Of a stretch of DNA of 8,341 bases, positions 6,453 through 8,341 are shown in pieces (position 1 is the stretch's first letter; each line of letters begins with the position of its first letter). Origin of the DNA: Acetobacterium sp. GTDB taxonomy: Bacteria; Bacillota; Clostridia; Eubacteriales; Eubacteriaceae. A program made the translations under genes and the position numbers. The notes under the pieces were generated by a model, which saw only the letters and a program-made list of their open reading frames with translations, was not told where the DNA came from and did not search any database. The stretch covers positions 1 to 8,341 of the forward strand of contig JAKLQL010000380.1 of NCBI GenBank assembly GCA_022013395.1, given 5' to 3'.

Positions 6453-7133
6453 ATGAAGTATGAAATTAAGGGAGGTAATCTCCCGGTGGTAACGGTGACA
6501 CTGGATAATGGGGAATCGATGTTTACGGAATCGGGTGGCATGTCGTGGATGTCAGAGAACATCCGGATGGAAACAAATACTAAGGGTGGCGTATTAAAAG
6601 GGCTGCGACGTTCGCTGGCCGGTGATTCGCTGTTTATGACCACCTATACGGCCGAGCAGGGAAACAGTCAAATTTCTTTTTGTTCCAGCTACCCGGGGGA
6701 AATCAAAGCGCTGACCTTACAAAAGGGGCAGTCGATTATTTGTCAGAAACATAGTTTTTTAGCTGGAGAATCCAGTCTGGACGTGGATCTGTACTTTAAA
6801 AAGAATATCGGCGTCGGCTTTTTTGGCGGTGAAGGCTTTATTCTGCAAAAACTTTCTGGACCGGGAACGGCCTTTATCGAAATGGATGGCGCCATGGTCG
6901 AATACGATCTGGCTCCAGGCGAGGTCATTAAGATTGATCAAGGTCATATCGGCATGTTTGAAGAATCTGTTAGTTTTGATATTCAGGCCGTTAAAGGCAT
7001 GAAGAATATCTTTTTAAGCGGTGAAGGATTATTCCTGGCCACCTTGAAAGGGCCGGGAAAGGTCTGGTTGCAAACCATGCCTCTGAGCCGACTGGTTCAG
7101 CTGGTAGCCTCAAGCTTGCCGCCAAGAGGGTAG
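6453..7133 (+). CDS. AIM24 family protein (TIGR00266/DUF124-like)
   Basis: This 226-residue protein belongs to the AIM24/DUF124 family, a beta-rich fold made of repeated pseudo-symmetric units. Its bacterial function is not established; the yeast namesake is a mitochondrial protein that affects respiratory-complex organisation. Visible family features are FTESGGMSWMSENI (24-37), an R-S-L-AGDSLFMTTY segment (about 52-65), FCSSYPGEI (76-84), the glycine-rich GGEGFILQKLSGPGTAF (125-141) and its partial echo GEGLFLATLKGPGKVWLQT (190-208). The two GxGxxxxxLxGPG units show the internal duplication. There is no signal peptide or membrane helix, so it is probably cytoplasmic or peripheral. It is transcribed alone: a terminator precedes it, the dyad element lies upstream, and a terminator follows. 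The ATG at 6453 is chosen because GGAGG lies 5 nt upstream. Confidence 0.92.
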   Translation: MKYEIKGGNLPVVTVTLDNGESMFTESGGMSWMSENIRMETNTKGGVLKGLRRSLAGDSLFMTTYTAEQGNSQISFCSSYPGEIKALTLQKGQSIICQKHSFLAGESSLDVDLYFKKNIGVGFFGGEGFILQKLSGPGTAFIEMDGAMVEYDLAPGEVIKIDQGHIGMFEESVSFDIQAVKGMKNIFLSGEGLFLATLKGPGKVWLQTMPLSRLVQLVASSLPPRG

Positions 7134-7164
7134 GATGGATTAAAATTTAATCGATTTAATAAAT

Positions 7165-7207
7165 AAGCGTCTTACCGTTGAGCATTCGGCAAGACGCTTT
7201 ATTTTTT
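7165..7207. terminator. Shared bidirectional terminator between the AIM24 and degV genes
   Basis: AAGCGTCTT (7165-7173) pairs perfectly with AAGACGCTT (7191-7199), and the stem may extend inward by CCG/CGG. A T-rich run (7198-7207) follows on the plus strand. On the minus strand TTATTTATT follows, so it probably serves both converging genes. It starts 31 nt after the AIM24 stop. Confidence 0.85.
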
Positions 7208-7229
7208 AAAAACTTAAAATATACAGATA

Positions 7230-8117
7230 TCAAGGAATCACATTGACATAATTTTCGGGAAGTTCATCAAAAAACATAATCCCCAGACAATTGGTACCAA
7301 TGTGAACAGTCAGGGTGGAGCCAGCTTTTTCAGGCAGCAAAAAATTCTTGATCCCCAGCTCTTTTTCAAAATATTTTTTGGCCTTATCCTGGAGCTCCGG
7401 GGCGGTACTTTGGATCATTCCGAGGATTTGTTCTTTGTTGCCCATTTTTTCATCGATAATGGCAAATAAGGTTTTTAACGCTTTTTTCTGGCCGCGGATT
7501 TTTTCATAGACGAGAATTTCACCGTCTTTAAAGTAAAGAATCGGGACAATCTTTAACATATCGCCAATCATGGCAGCATTGCGGCTGATCCGGCCGCCTT
7601 GGGCCAGCCATTTGATATCGCCCACCAGAAAAAAGATCTGGGCGTGCTGAGCCAGAAAGGTCATGGTTTCAACAATTTCCTCGTAGGGACGGTTAAGTTT
7701 ATTGAGTTTCAAGCCTTGATAAAGAATCAGCGCCGAACCAGTGGTGGCTGAAAGCGAATCGACAATCGCGACCTTTCGTTCCGGATATTTTTCCAGCAGA
7801 TCTTTGGCCAGTAATCGGGCGGTCTGGTAGGTGCCGGAAAGCTTTGAGGAAAGCACCAAATAAATCACATCATCGCCATTTTTAAGGTGCTTCTCGATGG
7901 TATTGGTAATATCCAGGGGTTGGATCTGAGCCGTTTTGGGAAAGAGCTTGCTGTTGTGATTGACAAAATTGACCACCATTTCGGGGGTGATATTGATGCC
8001 ATCAAAATAAGTTTTATCATCTAGGGTTACGGGAAAGGGTAATATATCAAAATCATAGCGATTTAAGATGTCGCTGTTGGTATCACACATGGAATCCACA
8101 ATAAATTTTATTGCCAT
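7230..8117 (-). CDS. DegV family protein (fatty-acid-binding)
   Basis: This 295-residue cytoplasmic protein is of the DegV family. Members bind a long-chain fatty acid, and FakB proteins of this family present it to the kinase FakA for phospholipid synthesis. Family landmarks are the IVDSMCDTNSDI start (6-17), YFDGINIT (37-44), LVLSSKLSGTYQTA (87-100), AIVDSLSATTGSALI (117-131), WLAQGGRIS (170-178), the AxIGxMLxIxPIL segment (182-194) and VYEKIRGQKKAL (203-214). The usual TSQ near position 62 reads TAQ, and the late HTGPGxLG reads HIGTNCLG (272-279). The ATG at 8115-8117 is preferred to the longer frame from 8201: AGGAG (8128-8132) lies 10 nt upstream, it gives the typical family N-terminus, and the longer version would translate the promoter. 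No fakA is nearby, so a FakB role is only possible. Confidence 0.93.
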   Translation of the reverse strand: MAIKFIVDSMCDTNSDILNRYDFDILPFPVTLDDKTYFDGINITPEMVVNFVNHNSKLFPKTAQIQPLDITNTIEKHLKNGDDVIYLVLSSKLSGTYQTARLLAKDLLEKYPERKVAIVDSLSATTGSALILYQGLKLNKLNRPYEEIVETMTFLAQHAQIFFLVGDIKWLAQGGRISRNAAMIGDMLKIVPILYFKDGEILVYEKIRGQKKALKTLFAIIDEKMGNKEQILGMIQSTAPELQDKAKKYFEKELGIKNFLLPEKAGSTLTVHIGTNCLGIMFFDELPENYVNVIP

Positions 8118-8127
8118 TAAGGTGCAT

Positions 8128-8132
8128 CTCCT
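8128..8132 (-). promoter_or_regulatory. Ribosome binding site deciding the degV start
   Basis: AGGAG (in AAAAGGAGATG on the minus strand) lies 10 nt before the ATG at 8115-8117. It fixes the start 28 codons downstream of the first possible ATG in this frame. Confidence 0.75.
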
Positions 8133-8164
8133 TTTGTTTAGTGCCTTTTCGTTTAGTACGAGAT

Positions 8165-8193
8165 ATTTTATCATGAACCTTTTGGTTTTACAA
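8165..8193 (-). promoter_or_regulatory. Candidate degV promoter
   Basis: On the minus strand TTGTAA (8188-8193) and TAAAAT (8165-8170) are separated by exactly 17 nt, with TGA before the -10 (extended -10). Transcription would start near 8158, about 40 nt before the ATG. The spacer contains the small dyad AACC-AAAA-GGTT (8176-8187). Confidence 0.55.
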
Positions 8194-8341
8194 TCATTCA
8201 CCTGCTGGCTTAAAGCAAAATTAAACCGCTCTACAGGGAAGGTTTGTGATTATATCAAAAAAATGTTAAACTATTCTTTGGAATTTAAATATAGAATTTA
8301 AATTTAGAAATAAAAGATAAATGAGTTTAATTTAAAAGTTA
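8194..8341. other. AT-rich region upstream of degV, no gene seen
   Basis: No credible coding frame on either strand reaches the window edge. On the minus strand a second extended -10, TGATATAAT (8249-8257), has no convincing -35 and could be an upstream degV promoter. Two direct copies of GAATTTAAAT (8281-8290 and 8294-8303) lie in a very AT-rich stretch. Confidence 0.5.

Noticed and set aside
8118..8201. A 28-codon N-terminal extension of the DegV protein
   Set aside because: It would cover the candidate promoter and the AGGAG site, and the family N-terminus (MAIKFIVDS) begins at 8117.
8068..8301. A 77-codon plus-strand frame over the degV start and promoter
   Set aside because: It overlaps degV coding sequence and its promoter region, with no ribosome binding site and no recognisable features.

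Overview
The window reads as a low-to-moderate G+C Firmicute, most likely an anaerobic clostridium of the Eubacterium/Acetobacterium type. This rests on strong GGAGG-type ribosome binding sites, clostridial-looking GlgB, YihY/BrkB, AIM24 and DegV proteins, a short (640 aa) aconitase, and AT-rich intergenic DNA with extended -10 promoters. The genus is inference only.

Layout, left to right. At 1-179 (minus) lies the first ~42 codons of what looks like a glycogen phosphorylase gene. It breaks off abruptly into the motif-3 end of a lysyl-tRNA synthetase, which runs to the window edge. At 211-2127 (minus) is glgB, the glycogen branching enzyme, 31 bp upstream of the phosphorylase start; together they form a glycogen-metabolism pair. 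At 2321-4016 (minus) are two tandem, overlapping YihY/BrkB-family membrane proteins, probably co-translated from one promoter. A divergent promoter region (about 4031-4247) separates them from a complete aconitate hydratase gene at 4248-6170 (plus), which ends in a perfect 12-bp terminator stem. The 6244-6452 gap holds a 107-bp nested inverted-repeat element followed by an AIM24-family gene (6453-7133, plus). That gene converges on a DegV-family gene (7230-8117, minus), and the two share a terminator hairpin. The last ~220 bp hold the degV promoter region and AT-rich DNA with no gene.

The genes do not form one system. Glycogen branching and breakdown, aconitase (citrate to isocitrate, probably feeding 2-oxoglutarate/glutamate synthesis) and three membrane or lipid-related proteins sit in separate transcription units.

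Two things deserve a second look. The first is the phosphorylase/LysS junction at the left edge, most simply an assembly chimera or a real deletion. The second is the 107-bp dyad element upstream of the AIM24 gene, whose arms keep pairing through G-U wobbles and whose core can form two mutually exclusive hairpins. It could be an unrecognised structured RNA or leader, a miniature mobile element, or an operator. I see no CRISPR array, tRNA, rRNA, transposase or defence system.
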